A stretch of DNA of 64,000 nt from Dryas octopetala (GCA_963921425.1 OY992837.1:12001896-12065895), one strand, 5' to 3'. Positions 36,504 to 49,505 are shown, counted from the stretch's first letter. Made by a program: numbers and translations. The notes: generated by a model from the sequence alone, not told the origin.

Positions 36504-38454
36504 TAAGAAAATCAGGCTCTACAGCCCACTAAACACTCCTCTGTTTCAAAATTGAGGAGTGAAAGAAGAGAGAGAATGATAGATAGAGAGAGATATTGAG
36601 AGAGAAAGAGAGAGCACTGATTCTCTCTCTCTAATTGTGTTGTGCTTCAGTTTCAGGTCTTCTTCTTTCTGTTTCTTGGGGTTTTGATGGTCTTATAGTT
36701 TGTGTGGAGAATAGAGGGAGAGCAGAGCACACTTGGGGAAGTGAGTCTGTAACAGTTGGTTTTCACGGCTAGTGGTAGAAGGTGGGGACACGTGGCTTGA
36801 TGGGTAGTCAAGGACTTATGAGTGTAGTTATTTTTAAGGCTGAGTTTCATTTGGGTGCTTTGGAAGAGAGAGAGAGAGAGTGGACCATGGGGTCTGTGAA
36901 CTTGATCTATCTGTTTGGGTCATTGTGATGGAGTTTCCTGAATTCTTATTGGTTGGAATGGATTTCCCAAAAGTGCTATTAGGAGCTTGAGAGCGAAGTG
37001 TTGATGATGAGAGAGAAAAGGGGAGATATTTGCTATGATTGGACTCGGAGTGAGGCTCAATTTGTCTGTAAAGATTCTGCTGATTAAGTTTGTGTCTCTC
37101 GGTAACAAGGAAGTTTTTATGTGACAACCATAGGACCAGGTATCATAGTCTTCAGCCAAGCGACTTGGTTTTTGTAGTTTTCATCTCCCTTTCTTCCTGG
37201 TTGTTACTCTCTTACACAGTTAAGCATAAACGGAAGAAATAAAGTTCACAACTAAATGAAATCCCTCTTAAAACTAATAGCAGAAAGACAATGATACATT
37301 GCATTCTTTGGTCTTTGCTTTTATGTCTACCAACTTTGACATTATTTAATTTTTCATTAGAAGCTGAAGCTTTTATTTAGTTTTGGAAGGAAGAAAAGAA
37401 GAAGATGCATTTGAAAATAATAACAATGGTAATCAAACCATAATATTGATGGTAATCAAATGATTAAACAATTTTATTTGAATGATTTTAACGGAAATAA
37501 TCTTTGAAATAAAACTTACAAATAAATGGTTTCCATCATTCAACCATATGCTAAGGGAGGTCATTTTCACTTTTCTTAAAATGTGAACATCCCCACATAA
37601 AACCTGCCTAATTAAATTTAGATGGTGTCTCCCATGATATGCATCTTCACGAGTGGTATAACATCGTCGGGTTTAATTTTCATCTCAGGTTTTGCTTGCT
37701 TTGATTCCATGAACAAGTGGCCCTATAACTTTTGAGCTAACGGGAGAGCTCTATGAGTCCATTCCCTCACTCTAGTTTGCCTCCACATCTTTAAACTGAT
37801 GCCACACATTCTAGGTCGGAGACACCAACTCCCTCTCTCTATTTGTCAGCTTTCAAATGTTAACATTTAGTAAAAGAACAAATTTTGCATACCCCACCAA
37901 ATGTGTGATATCAGGCAGCACCATTAATACACATTTAGCTTCACACATCCTTTTTTAAAAGAATGGTAAGGTTTTCAGGATGAACACCACACACGTTTCA
38001 GTCTAATTCTCTGTATAATGGTAAGTATTTCTCTGACTACTAAAGTCTATGGACAAGTAACAATCAATCACAGAAACCTTCTCAAGGAGTAAGGACAGTG
38101 TAATGAACGTTTATGTAACTCTTAGCCGATTTGCAATGGTGTAGTGAGTCTAGCATGCAATGAGCTTTACAGTGGCATGCTCTGCCCACACTGAAAGCAA
38201 CCCAAGGCATCAAGGCATCAAGATTCAAGGAAATATAATTCCACAGCTCGACTAATTGCTCTAAAAATGTGAAAAATAAACATTCAGACTTGTGTAACCA
38301 AAAATGCAGAGCAGTTCCACATATCAAACCAAAATTGACGAATGATGCTACCTTCCAGAAACCTTTCTCTAGGGTAACAAATTTCAACACAAAATAAGGA
38401 TTGAATGAAGATGTAAATCAAAAACACAATCCCCTTAGGAGATGAATGATGAAA
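36504..38454. other. Intergenic between CHLH promoter and RRP43 3' end
   Basis: 36504-36700 is CHLH leader with CT/GA tracts. The rest is AT-rich. Open frames of 60-100 codons (for example 38082-38390) show no conserved features and are not called. The part nearest 38454 is 3' UTR of RRP43. Confidence 0.6.
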
Positions 38455-41400
38455 CTAATCAACCTCCATATGAGAGGTGGCTTCATCTAAAATTGCCTGA
38501 AGCTCCCTCGCTCTTTGCCTAGTCAGTGCAACACAATCCTGCAACCAGAGAGAGTCTTCCTTATCAGTATCTGGAACATGACTTCATTAGAATTTTTCAT
38601 AGGCCATTGTTTTCTTATGTTCTTATACAACATATTTACATATTTTAGCTAATTAATACTTTATTGAAAAAATGTATTCTGAAAACAATGTAAAATAGTT
38701 CCCGTGCTTCATCTAAACCACTCCAATTATAGCATATTTCTACATATTTGCAAATGGGAGCAATTATGTAAAATAGATGAATAATAATTCACCAAGATAG
38801 TTTAATAAATTCGACAAGAATTTTTATCAAGAGGAATCAAGTTTCAAATTATTTGGCATTTTGATTAAGTTTCAAGCCATTTGGAAAGTTAAACTTTTTC
38901 CCTACAAAGGTTCAGGTATTTCAAAGGTTGTCTAAATCTTCCTAAGTTTTAGAATATTAATTCAAATAAGAAAAGGATTGGAATATTGTACTTCTTTCCT
39001 CTTTTATTTTTTCTGCTGAGATGTGGAATTGATGTCAAAACCAGTTTTAAAACCTTGGTCATAGATGTACCATGAACATAATAACCAACACTCAAGTAAA
39101 AATTTACTTCTTTACTTTCAGTAATCATGGTTGAGCAGATAGACTGTGGGAACAAAATTTGGAAATTGTAACCTCCTGCCAAGTTTGAGTTGCGGATGTA
39201 CCATCAAAATAATACCTTGAGGGTGCAAACTGTACAACTGACCTGGATGGCCGATGTATACGCAAGAACTGGTCCACCGGGCTTGTAAAGAGACACAAGT
39301 TGACCAGATGAATCCAAAACCACAGTTACAAGAGTTTCCATGATGGACTCTTCCTCTGCAGTAGGGTCCGCCAAGATGTAATTCTTATGAAGTATGCATG
39401 TTAATGAAATCGGAATACTGCTTAATGTGAGTTTCCTCTTCCCTTTGTTGACTGGCTCCTTTCCTCCCTCATGTTCTTCAGACAGAACAACTACTTTTCC
39501 ATCATCATTCATAGAAACTACAGGAATCTGCACTGCAAGGCATGGGAGTTATATGACAAAAAAGCTGCACCACAACACAGTTACAGCATTCAAATTATAA
39601 TGCTAAACATAACTTGCAGTGAAAGATGAATGAGCCATAAATTTATGCTACAATTTTATGCATCTTTCGTTTGTACAACTAGATAATTTCATGGATCGTT
39701 GAATTCAATCATTTCATCCCCTCCCAATTGCATCATTAATCTATATGACCTCTTTGCTCACTTGTAGTGTCACTTACATAATCTTCTTCCCCTAAAAAAG
39801 CCCAAGTTAAACTTCTATTTAGCACACCATGGGGATACAATTCCTTTTGACATCAGGGTAAATGTCAAATAAAATTTTAAATATTAGGGAAACATAAATT
39901 TTGATCTTCTTTTCTAAAATCCAACAGTAGTAGGGGCACAACTTCCATTATACAGTACTACAGATGCCACAATAAAACCTGATACAAGATGCTCTAAAAG
40001 TTGGACTTACCCAGCAAATCAACTGCACTTCTTTTTTCAAACAGCTTCTGATATGAATTTGTTTTATATTTCATAGTAGGAAAATATTTACCCAGAGAGA
40101 GAGAAAACATAAAATTGTCATTCATGAAGAAACATAAGCTCCATAGGCCTTGATTTTCCAGCAGTATCTTTCATGTACATATCTATTCTTTCTTTCTTTG
40201 ATGCAAAAATGTCCATATATTTGGTCCAGTATAAAAGCTGATATTCTGAATAATATAGTGGCTCTAGAGTGCATAATTAAATTGGGGTAGGTTGGACTTT
40301 GGGCAACTATGGTAATTCCATGTTTGTAACACTTTAATTGGGGTAGCCAGCTCTTTGCACGGGGATAGCAAATACAGGATGCAAATGATGAGATGATGGT
40401 TGTAAGTTGTAACACTTACAGTGAGAAAAGGCAGCAACAGCTGACAACAAAGCAGCATCGAAAAGAGCACCGTCAGCATCCAAACAGTATATGTCCTGCA
40501 AGAGACAAATCAGACATTTCCTCATAATATATGTCCTTTAGAAGAAAACAAGAAAAAGTATGCCACAGGCACTGGCACCTATGAGTTTCCCCAGTTTCCA
40601 TGTAATTACCAGGTAGGCCATCCAAGCAGCTTTCCCGCTGATCAAGGATAACTCCTTCAAATTAATCATTCCAGAACTGCAACAACCAAGAAAACAGATA
40701 AATTCCCAAAATGCAAATACCAAATGAAGCATCAAATTGAAATAGGGCTTGTAGCTAAAAGGATGAGAGTTTTGACCATAAAAAGGTATTGATATAAACA
40801 GAAAATGCCTCTGAATTCAAGCACACAAATCAATTCAACAAAGCCAGTATCCAGCAGAAAGAAAAGTAGAAGAATTGAGTGCGACTACAGGATTCTTTTT
40901 CAAAAGCTATTTGGGATCCCCAAAAGTAGAACTGTTTTAGTGAGGTGAGGATAGCTTGTTTTTATGAGATTATGAGGACCTCAGGTGATTATGTTTTTTG
41001 CTCAAATAAGTCTAAGAGATAAGACACAGTTCAACTGATAAAAAGTTCAATAAGAAATAAAAATTGGCACACGACTTAGCCATCTATGATATCATGTGGA
41101 TAGAACATTCAGAACAAAAAGAAATAACTGAAAAGTTCAACTAATGAAACTTTAGGTAGAAGTGGGAAACAAAGAACTAGATAGACAGTTGACATGCCTT
41201 GAAATAGTGTCAGATAACTGCTTCGACACAACTGGTGCTGCCTCAGCTGGCCTGCCAGGTCTAACAAGTGGAGAACAAATTGGAGGCATGTGGAAATCAA
41301 TCGCTGAAAGTAGCAAAATTTAAATGTGGAAAACCAGTTAAATAAATGGAATAAGGTCAAATACAGTTGAAAAAAGCAATAGAAATTCATCAGGTGGTGC

Positions 41401-41926
41401 AGGTCAACCTATGCATCCCTCATCTGGTGACTCTGTTGAAGGGGTCATGACTTCCATTTTTATAGCAGCCAACATTGTCTATACAAAAAACCTCATCAGT
41501 TCCAAGACCATACATCTCATTATACATCTAAAACACAGACACAGACACACACAAACACAAAGATAAGCAATTACAGTTGAACCAATCTTTACTAATGCTG
41601 ACCCGTCAGCAGATTTAACAGCCCCTACAAAAAAAAAAAAAAAAAAAGAGGGTTCAGGTTATGGTTATATAAATTAAGTTAAACTACATGCTTACATGAA
41701 GTAAGTTAAAACAAAATGAGGAGTGGAGAATCCATGTTAACAATTCTAATACAAGCTTTAGCTAACCAAGGGCTGAAGAAGTCTCCCTAGCTTCGGGAAG
41801 TGACCTTCCGTCAGGGCGTGTAGATTTAACAAAATGACTCTCATAAAACCGAAGAGGAAATAGGCGTCTGAAAGCATCTACATCCATTTCTGACAGCCAA
41901 TCCCCAGAAGCATCTGGCAACCCCAT
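38455..41926 (-). CDS. RRP43: Exosome complex subunit RRP43 (EXOSC8-like)
   Basis: Eight exons join in frame: 41926-41767, 41624-41575, 41478-41409, 41303-41198, 40676-40610, 40495-40420, 39532-39243 and 38538-38455, giving 300 aa (family about 300). It starts MGLPDASGDWLSEMDVDAFR, then has FPLRFYESH and RPDGR, the RNase PH-like core (GSALVKIG, TMLAAIKMEV, DIYCLDADGALFDAALLSAV) and ends SHMEVD. RRP43 is one of six RNase PH-type subunits of the nine-subunit exosome ring that threads RNA for 3'-5' decay and processing in nucleus and cytosol; the plant subunit is thought to be structural. The intron after exon 4 uses a GC donor (TCAAG|GCATGT), required to keep frame into SGMINLKELSL. A 5' UTR intron is likely (leader edge 42653, CAACAG|GTATGA). 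It is divergent from CTU2. Confidence 0.95.
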
Positions 41927-42653
41927 TCTCTCTTCTTTGTCTAGTTTTCTAATGATGTGTCTTGCATTGCAAAATAAAGAGGCATACTTTTAGCATAAAA
42001 CCAAATTTAATAATTCAACCACAAAGATAAAACGCACAAATATTAATGCATTTTCAATACAAAGATACAACTGATTATCCATACAACCTTCAGTTTTGAT
42101 ATTCGAGAGACGCATTCATAAAGAAACATAGTACATACAAGATACTTTTCAACAAAACGGAAATTTGGGATTGTAGAAATGGAGGGGGTGGGGGAGAGAG
42201 AAAAAACTAAAATTGACAAGCCCCATTTTTGTATTTCACAAAAAAGGAGAAAAACCCAGTCAGGGAAAACCATTTTCAAGCTTGTTCCTCGTATAGAATA
42301 CCTGGCCTCCCACCCCTAAATACAAATTTGAAGCCCTTGCTTTCCATAAATGGGATATGGGTTATCTGTTTTCAGAAAAATTTCAGAACCCACATCACCA
42401 ACGTGTGTTCAAACCCCTTGTTTGTCTTAATCTTATATTTCCAGTAGAACATAGAGAATGATTTCAGAAAGCCCACAAACCCAAAAGCATTCAGTTTTGA
42501 CAACCCAGAAATACACAAACCCAAAAAGAAATAAAAGCTTCAATGTAGTGAACAGAGAGTGTGCATGTGTCTCTCTGCTTTAACCAAAATTTTTTTTTTT
42601 TTTAAAAGGAGAGAGACAGAGAGAGACAGAGAGAGAGACAGCATGATCATACC

Positions 42654-42904
42654 TGTTGAAGCTTCGAAGTTCAGAGGGAGAGACAGAGAAAGAGAAATAC
42701 ACAAAAGGGCAGTGGGCGGGTCAAATAAATGGGTTAGGTTGCTGTGACCATACCCGTTTTAAGCTCCGGGCTTATAACCTATACCCACCACTGGACCCGC
42801 CCTAACCCGTTATCTTTGTATTTTTGTTTTTGTTTTTGTTTTTTTTTTCTGTTTTTCAAATTCTTAGAACTAAAACCCTAGTTCGAGCTCAAGCTTTAAC
42901 AAGC
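42654..42904. promoter_or_regulatory. Divergent promoter of RRP43 and CTU2
   Basis: The RRP43 leader (minus) and the CTU2 start (42905, plus) are separated by about 250 bp. It has GA-rich repeats on the left (42608-42640) and T-rich tracts on the right (42822-42850), and no clear TATA box on either side, as often seen for housekeeping genes. Inferred from layout. Confidence 0.5.
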
Positions 42905-43225
42905 ATGGCGTGCAATGTGTCAACTTGTCAGTCAAATTGCTACAGAGACAAAGAAGAAGAAGAAGATGTTAAAGACAACGATACCAATTCAATTGCTACT
43001 AATACTAGCAATAACAACAACAATAACAGTAGTATGTGCCTCAAGTGCAAGGCCAACCAGCCAATCTCTTCCAACACCGACGGTGGTGGTGACGATGCTC
43101 GCTTCTGCCCTGATTGCTTCCGCGGCAATCTCTTCGGGAAGTTCAGGTTCGCCGTCACCTCCAACGCCATGATTTCTCCCACTGATAACGTCCTCGTCGC
43201 CTTCTCTGGTGGCCCTTCTTCCAGG

Positions 43226-43293
<68 letters not shown>

Positions 43294-46200
43294 CTAAAGA
43301 TTCATTTGATTCAGTTTTAGTCACAATTGTAATTCAAGTAGTAAATAATGAAGTACCCACCAAAAGAAAATGACGAAACTTGATCAATTGATCAATTTAT
43401 ATGTGGGTGTTGTGTTTTTGTACATAATATGGATTATAGACTGGGTAGAAATGCATTTATCTTGTTTATGATATTGAATTATTGATTGGTCCTATTATAT
43501 TGGAATAGATGTTTTGGCAATTTATAAGATATAATTGATGTTACACTGGGTGCTAAATGTATTGAACTGTTGTTATATGTAAAATTTTGTATTGGAGGTC
43601 TATTGAAATCTGAAAAAATGTTATTTTGGGTTTCAGGGTTGCTTTGCAGTTTGTGCATGAGATGCATGATAAAGCGCAGAAGAATTTTGATGCTAGTAGG
43701 GATAGAGCGTTACCAGTTTTCGGTGTCGGAGTTGCATTTATTGATGAAAGGTCTGTTTATTCTGTTCAGTCTAATGAAATAGACAAAGCAATTGAAGACA
43801 TTAGGTTGATTGTCGAAAATCTAGCCCCACCAACAAAACAGTTGTATGTTGTACCGATTGAAAGTGTCTACTCTTCACATTCTGGTGATGCAAGGGAGAG
43901 ACTGGAGAGGTTATTAGATGCTGTTAGTGATGCCACTGGGAAAGAAGATCTTCTGCTACATCTGCGCATGTTAGCCTTGCAAAAGGTTTGGATCTTGGTA
44001 TATGTTTCCATTAAAAACATGCAATGAAGGGAAGCATAAGTCATTCAAGCAGAATGTTTTGTTTGATGTGCAGATTGCCGCTCAAAATGGGTACAACAGA
44101 CTTGTTCTGGGATCATGCATATCGAGAATTGCTTGCCATGTTCTTTCAGCCACTGTCAAGGTTTGTTTTTTTAATGCCTTAATTTGAATGTTCATTTCCT
44201 CGTAATGTAAAACTACTTACTTTCTCTGGTAAATGTATTAGGGTTTAGATTCTTTTAGGCAATTTCATTTTAGCATTGATGATATTAGTAATGAATGTTG
44301 GGGATTGCCTTCAACACATTTGATATCAGAAATAGTTTCATCCCAGTAAAATGGCTTGTAAACTGATAATAACTACCTAGGTCAATGGAAGACCTGGTTA
44401 ACTAGTGTTTTTCAGTTACACTTATCCTTTTCACATGAATCTAGGGTTTGCCTCATGCAATTGTCTTGCATATGTTTGTGACTCTTTCTGGGTGGAATAT
44501 CAACTACTGGTTACCCTCTGGAAAGTTATTGTTAGGTAGACCACTAAGATCTTCTCTGATGTCAAAAGCTGTAATTGGGAAGCATACCAAATGTATATTT
44601 TTTAATATTTTCATCTTTGTTCAAACAATATTTATAAGTAATTTTCAATTGATATTAATGAACCTAGAGAGACACCAGGTGAAAAAATAAATTGTGTGAC
44701 ATTAATGTAGTAATGCGTTCCTTTATGATGCCTCTTTTTTCCATGTAAACCATGCTCTTCATGGTTTTTTGAACTTTCCATAATTCCACTTGGCTAAAAT
44801 TTCCTTTCCTTTTTCATAATTTGTCAAATGAAAACCATTTAATATTTACTAATTTATCAAGTTTATGTTGAACTTGCAAGGCATTTTGATCTATCTTATT
44901 TATGCTTGCTTTTAATAGGGCCAAGGATATTGTTTACCGGCAGATATACAGTATGTTGATGCAAGGTGGGAAATCCCAGTTGTGCTTCCACTTCGTGATT
45001 GTCTTGCGCAAGAGCTGAACATGCTTTGCTGCCTTGATGGGTTTGTAATTTATGCCATTTCTCTATACCTTCATAGAGAATTTTCTCATCCTTACTAAAT
45101 GATATGTCTGATCTCTCATCTTGGCAGGGCAGTCTAAAAACTTTGGAGTTGACAAGAAGTCCTTGCACTGGCATAAATGGCTTGGTCTCATCATTCGTGA
45201 AACTTTTGCAGGTACAAAGTGGTCCTGGTTTCTCTTATTATTTATGAGTAATCTGAAAAAATTGTTAGAAAGTGGCATTGGCATCAGCTTTTAGGAAGAA
45301 CAATTCCTAGTAGAGCTCAGTATGCACTCTACTTGAAGAGCAATGATTGTTTTGTTCTTCAACAAGGTTGAGAGGGTACACAATTAAGTACATGGTTATT
45401 CATTGTTTTGCTAATTGTAGTCATATGGATGTGGTGTGTAAGAGGCGCATCAACTCCCTTGGAGATAGCTGATATGGTTGGTTTTAAAGGTTTAAATAGT
45501 AACTTTCCAAAATAACATGCATTTCGCATAAGTATAGTCTTACTCCAAAAATAAATTTCCCTTTAATTAGAAAAATATAGAAGCAGCAGTTCTACCTATA
45601 AGTTTCTTTCAAATAATTACCAAAAAAAAAAAGATTCTTTAAATAGAACTCAAGGACAAAGGAATATGTATCATTCCTACTCCGAAGTAATTCCCACTAG
45701 TTAAAATACATACAGAACCAGCTGTTAAACCTTGAAGTTTCTTTCAAACAGAACTTGATGGTCAAGTTTGATTGAACTTTTGTTTTCCAGGAAGAAAATC
45801 CTTCTCGGGAGTGCACAATTATGAGAACAGCTGGAAAGCTTATCCCATTTCATTTCAACAGGATTCAAGAAACCGATGACTCTAATGTTCCTTTGGCAAC
45901 TCGGAGGCGTCAGAAGAGATATAACCTTAAACCTAATGAATCTTTTTCCTCAGAGTCATTTTGCTTTATCTGCAATAGCCCACTCAGCCGTTCTGACATG
46001 CTAAGTATGAGCAATCTTGAGAGACAGCAAACTAGTCCTGCCATTTTTGGTCTTGAGAGACAGCAAACAAGTCCTGCCATATTTGGTGCTGCCTGCTGTT
46101 CGAGCTGCCGGTTTCAGATACTTCCTCAGGACTCCTCATCAGTGGATCAATTTTATACACTCTTACCTCAGCAACTGGTTGCCCCAGCAAAGCATGACAA

Positions 46201-46772
46201 ACTTGACCATTACAGTGTGCTCAGGTAAGAGTGTTATACTCATCAATTATCTATCTATGTAGATTAGCTGATGGCTTGGATTTTAGTGATTTCTTAGAAC
46301 CTAAAAAAAAACCTTGTTCTGGCACTGGGTCTGGGTTTACATGCACCTGAACTCGATTTGTTAAACTCTAAGAGAAGAAAACTTTAGGATAATTAGATCA
46401 ATTTAAATTGATTTGTCTTTGTCATTTTTTTCTATAAAACTTCTTCAAACCAAAGTTATCAAGATTATCAGAAATCTTATGGGGTTGACATTCTTGAGAG
46501 GCCATTCAGTTTTACCGTCTACTGTTGAGTGGTGGTCACTAGTACATGTTTTTGTTCTGGGATTATGATGTACAAGACATTTGATTAACTTCTGTTGGTC
46601 ATGCATGGTGGCTATCAGTCATCTTATTTCCTTTGTATAACTGAGGAGAAATAACATCAAAGGAGAAGCCGACAACCATTTTTAATTTAACCTTTTCCTT
46701 TTTGCTTTTATTTTTTCTTTCAGGGAGCAAATACAAGATTGCTTGCTTTCAGAAGGTGAAGATGAAACTTGA
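42905..46772 (+). CDS. CTU2: Cytoplasmic tRNA 2-thiolation protein 2 (CTU2/NCS2)
   Basis: Seven exons join in frame: 42905-43224, 43637-43985, 44074-44160, 44919-45040, 45133-45211, 45791-46224 and 46724-46772, giving 479 aa. With CTU1 (ROL5 in Arabidopsis) it forms the complex that thiolates wobble uridine 34 of cytosolic Lys, Glu and Gln tRNAs, using sulfur from URM1. Near the N terminus are CXXC-type cysteines (MCLKCKAN, RFCPDCFRGN), followed by the ATP-loop-like NVLVAFSGGPSSR. Exon 6 has a second cysteine set (SFCFICNSPLSRSD, CCSSCRFQILP). The exon 5 acceptor is the second of two close AGs, the only one giving LKTLELTRSP in frame. Two oddities: a CT repeat begins right after the exon 1 donor, and exon 6 carries a tandem 36 bp duplication (46016-46051 and 46052-46087) repeating LERQQTSPAIFG. 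Confidence 0.96.
43231..43289. repeat. CT microsatellite at the start of CTU2 intron 1
   Basis: About 27 CT units starting within 7 bp of the exon 1 splice donor (CCAG|GTCCCTCTCC). The donor has a weak +3 to +6 context (GTCCCT). Confidence 0.95.
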
Positions 46773-47519
46773 GTCGACTTGCCCATGCTTGGTTCTCTTT
46801 CCTTTAAGATGGTGATTGACAGGCACTACTTCAATTTGCTTGCTCAAATGGTTTCTAAAGAATGGCTGACTTGTGGTGCCAACAACAATCACAAAGAATT
46901 ACAGGCATCTATTGCCGGTCTTCAGACATCCGAGGCTATCGTAATTATCTAATATGATTTCTAAATGGTTATATCAGTTATTTTTGTCTTGATAATGGTA
47001 TTATTCTGTGTATGGCAAGTTGGAAAGACAATTTGTGTTAACTCGACCTTGGTTCAGTGTGATACTACCTGGTTTGCAAACTATTTGTTATTGTTTGTGC
47101 TTGATTTTTTTAAAGTAAAAAAAAAAAAAAAAAAAAAAAATTGGAAATGGGCTTTGTCTTATCATTTTTAACGGTAACATAATGGGATTTGCTATCTATG
47201 AAAAGCTCGAGAAAAAGCCAGGAATTGGAGTCAGCTGTTCTCATTTTTAATGGTGACAGATGTTGGGTCCACATCAACCCACATACCTTCTTTCTTTCAT
47301 AAACCTTAACACTCCTGTTATCATTAGGTTTTGAGTAAAGAAGCAAATAAGTGGTAAAAAGTGACTAAACCCTTTCATTTAGTGCTCACTCTCAGTCTAA
47401 TCTCCAATTAATTTTGATTTTCGATTTTTTTACTAGGACTGTCAATTTTTTAGAGTTACCAGTTTTGAAATAATTTTATGGGCTCTTGGACTTGGAGGCA
47501 AAAAACTTGAGACTACAAT
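46773..47519. other. CTU2 3' UTR and spacer to the first U2 gene
   Basis: 46773-46960 is probable 3' UTR and is also copied at 52190-52345. A 24 bp poly-A run lies at 47117-47140. No further gene seen. Confidence 0.6.
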
Positions 47520-47715
47520 TGGAGGGTGCGCCAGCCCGTGCTTTAGTGCAACGCATGGGCGACGCTCGAGAGCCCCAATAGCAAGCTACTGTGGTGGGCC
47601 CTCCCCTTTAAGAAATTAATTTAATATCGTGTGAGTCGATGACTCACATATCAGATATTAAACTGATAAGAACAGATACTACACTTGATCTTAGCCAAAA
47701 GGCCGAGAAAGGTAT
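47520..47715 (-). ncRNA. U2 spliceosomal snRNA, copy 1
   Basis: On the minus strand the RNA starts ATACCTTTCTCGGCCTTTTG at 47715 and runs about 196 nt, the plant U2 length. The branch-site recognition sequence GTAGTA is intact within GTGTAGTATCTGTTC. Stem II pairs perfectly (GTGAGTC loop GACTCAC). The Sm-region reads TTAATTTCTTAAAG. The 3' part has GGGCCCACCACAGTAGCTTG and ends near CGCACCCTCC, with a near-consensus 3' box (CA, 5 nt, AGTCTCAA) just beyond. U2 pairs with the intron branch site in the spliceosome. It has the best conserved promoter of the three copies. Confidence 0.96.
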
Positions 47716-47740
47716 GCTTGTTACTGATTTGGGCTTCCTC

Positions 47741-47791
47741 TTTTATAACACCTCTTCCACTCATTCTTAACTCAACTCTCCGATGTGGGAC
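47741..47791 (-). promoter_or_regulatory. USE and TATA box of U2 copy 1
   Basis: The upstream sequence element GTCCCACATCG (47781-47791) matches the plant consensus exactly. A TATA box (TTATAAAA, 47741-47748) lies 32 bp downstream of it and about 26 bp from the RNA start. This wide spacing is the RNA polymerase II arrangement for plant snRNA genes. Confidence 0.95.
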
Positions 47792-48099
47792 AAGTGAACA
47801 CCTACTCTTCTTGATCTGTCTTGAAACGGTGGAGTTGATAACAAGTGCTTCATTGCAGTACTGTCATAAATGGCTGGCTTGGTCTCATCTTTCTTGAAAC
47901 TTTTGCTGGTAGCCTGGTACAAAGTGGGCCTGGTTTCTCTTATCATTTATGAATTATCTGAAATATTTGTTGGAGAAAAGCTGCCCTGATTGAGTTAAGT
48001 ATGCACTTTACTTGAAGAGCAATTGTTGGTTTGTTCTTCAAGGTTTTAAGTACTTACATGCTAGATTACTCCTTATGGTCTCCTTTAATGTATAGAATT

Positions 48100-48345
48100 A
48101 GCTTTTTGGTCCAAGATGTTTAGAATTAGCTAAGTTGCTAAATATATTTGTATTCAAGAAAGAAATTTTTAACTTGAAGAAAGAAGATAGATTAATTATA
48201 AGCCCACAAAAATGGTGGGAATACTAATGATAAATTTCCTTGTATAACTAATCTATTTTGTTCTTATCTTCTTAACTTCTTCAAGTTAGAAAACATTTTT
48301 CATCTTCTTTCTTGAATACATTTAAATCTAGTTATTTATTCTATA
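48100..48345. repeat. Imperfect fold-back repeat in CTU2 fragment 1
   Basis: ATTCAAGAAAGAAATTTTTA and AACTTGAAGAAAGAAGATAG recur as imperfect reverse complements at 48240-48320. A MITE or fold-back element is possible; ends and target duplication unresolved. Confidence 0.4.
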
Positions 48346-48483
48346 CAATCAAATCATATACATCAAACTGTTTATACCTCATTTAATAACCATATATATA
48401 TACTGATTTTTTACTCTGAAAATAATTAAGAGTAATTACGGAGATTTAATTACTACGTGGCATTGGTATAGGTATATGGTTAT

Positions 48484-49505
48484 TGTTGGCATGGTCTTTC
48501 GATTAACAAGTGGAGGATGAGACAAAAATAATGATGAGTGTCTTGCATGCATGAGTGATTCTTTTAGCCTCTTGGTTCTCTCTTAAAGAGTTGTGTAGCT
48601 GAAGATATTGAAAGCCTTCAACAAAGTATAATGGATTGCCCAATAAGTATTGCAAGCTCGGAAAAGGCCAGGGTATATCTTCGACCAGCAATATAGTGAA
48701 GCTCTTGGCTGGACATATTTACATCTCTTTTGGCTGGACATGTTTGCAACTCAAAAGTGACTCAACTCATTCTCAATTTATCTCCAGCTTATCATAAATA
48801 GTTGTTCACCACTCAAGTATAAGTCATCTTGACCAGACATGTGGCTGTATTCTATTGAAAAACTTGGGGGCAAAGTAATTGGATCGCTATAAAAGGAAGC
48901 TCACAAATCAATTTCCAAAATCTCTCTCAACACACACAACCCCTCCAACAAATGACAAATCAATTGAACCCAGTAATTTTTCTGCTCTCAAAAGCTCTCA
49001 ATATTTTTGTTTTCATAGTCTTTTAAAGCTCTCTTTCTATTAATTTCCTTTTATATTTTCATCAAGTTCCAAGCCCTTTTAATGTTTTCTTCTTAGTTTT
49101 CCTCTGTATTTCATTTGTTGCTCTATTAAGATTGAACTTTCTCTTAGTGCCAATTTTAAATTAAAGTCATCTTTTAGTAATTTTTCTTTTGATTGTTGCT
49201 TTTTTATTTTTTATATTTGTTGTTCATGTTCAAAGTCCTAGTCAATCCTAGGCAAGAAAAGAATCTAGATAGATTTTTCGTTATTTTTCCTATCACACAG
49301 TCATTAGTTAGAAATTAGATATTTAATTTGACGCATTACATTTTAATTTTATTTTCGTATCAAATATTATCTTTTTCTAATTAATATTCTAAGCCGCACA
49401 CATTCACGGCGAAAGGTCAGAAACTTTGCCTCACTTTTGGCGAGGCGTGTTGAGGTAGATCTCGGTTATACAAGTGGCCGATACATTTTTTAGCCATAAC
49501 ACAAA
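48484..49505. mobile_element. Probable solo LTR fossil in CTU2 fragment 1
   Basis: About 1 kb that interrupts sequence collinear with CTU2 intron 5 and is absent from the third unit. It starts TGTTGGCATGG and has CCATAACA near the other end, fitting TG...CA termini. A promoter-like CTATAAAAGGAAG (48890) is followed by a leader-like ACACACAACCCC stretch. No coding capacity and no clear target duplication. Read as a lone LTR; family unknown, age not estimable from one copy. Confidence 0.4.

Noticed and set aside
47685-47897. Plus-strand frames starting MILAKRPRKVC, also at 53776
   Set aside because: Antisense reading of the U2 snRNA 5' region.
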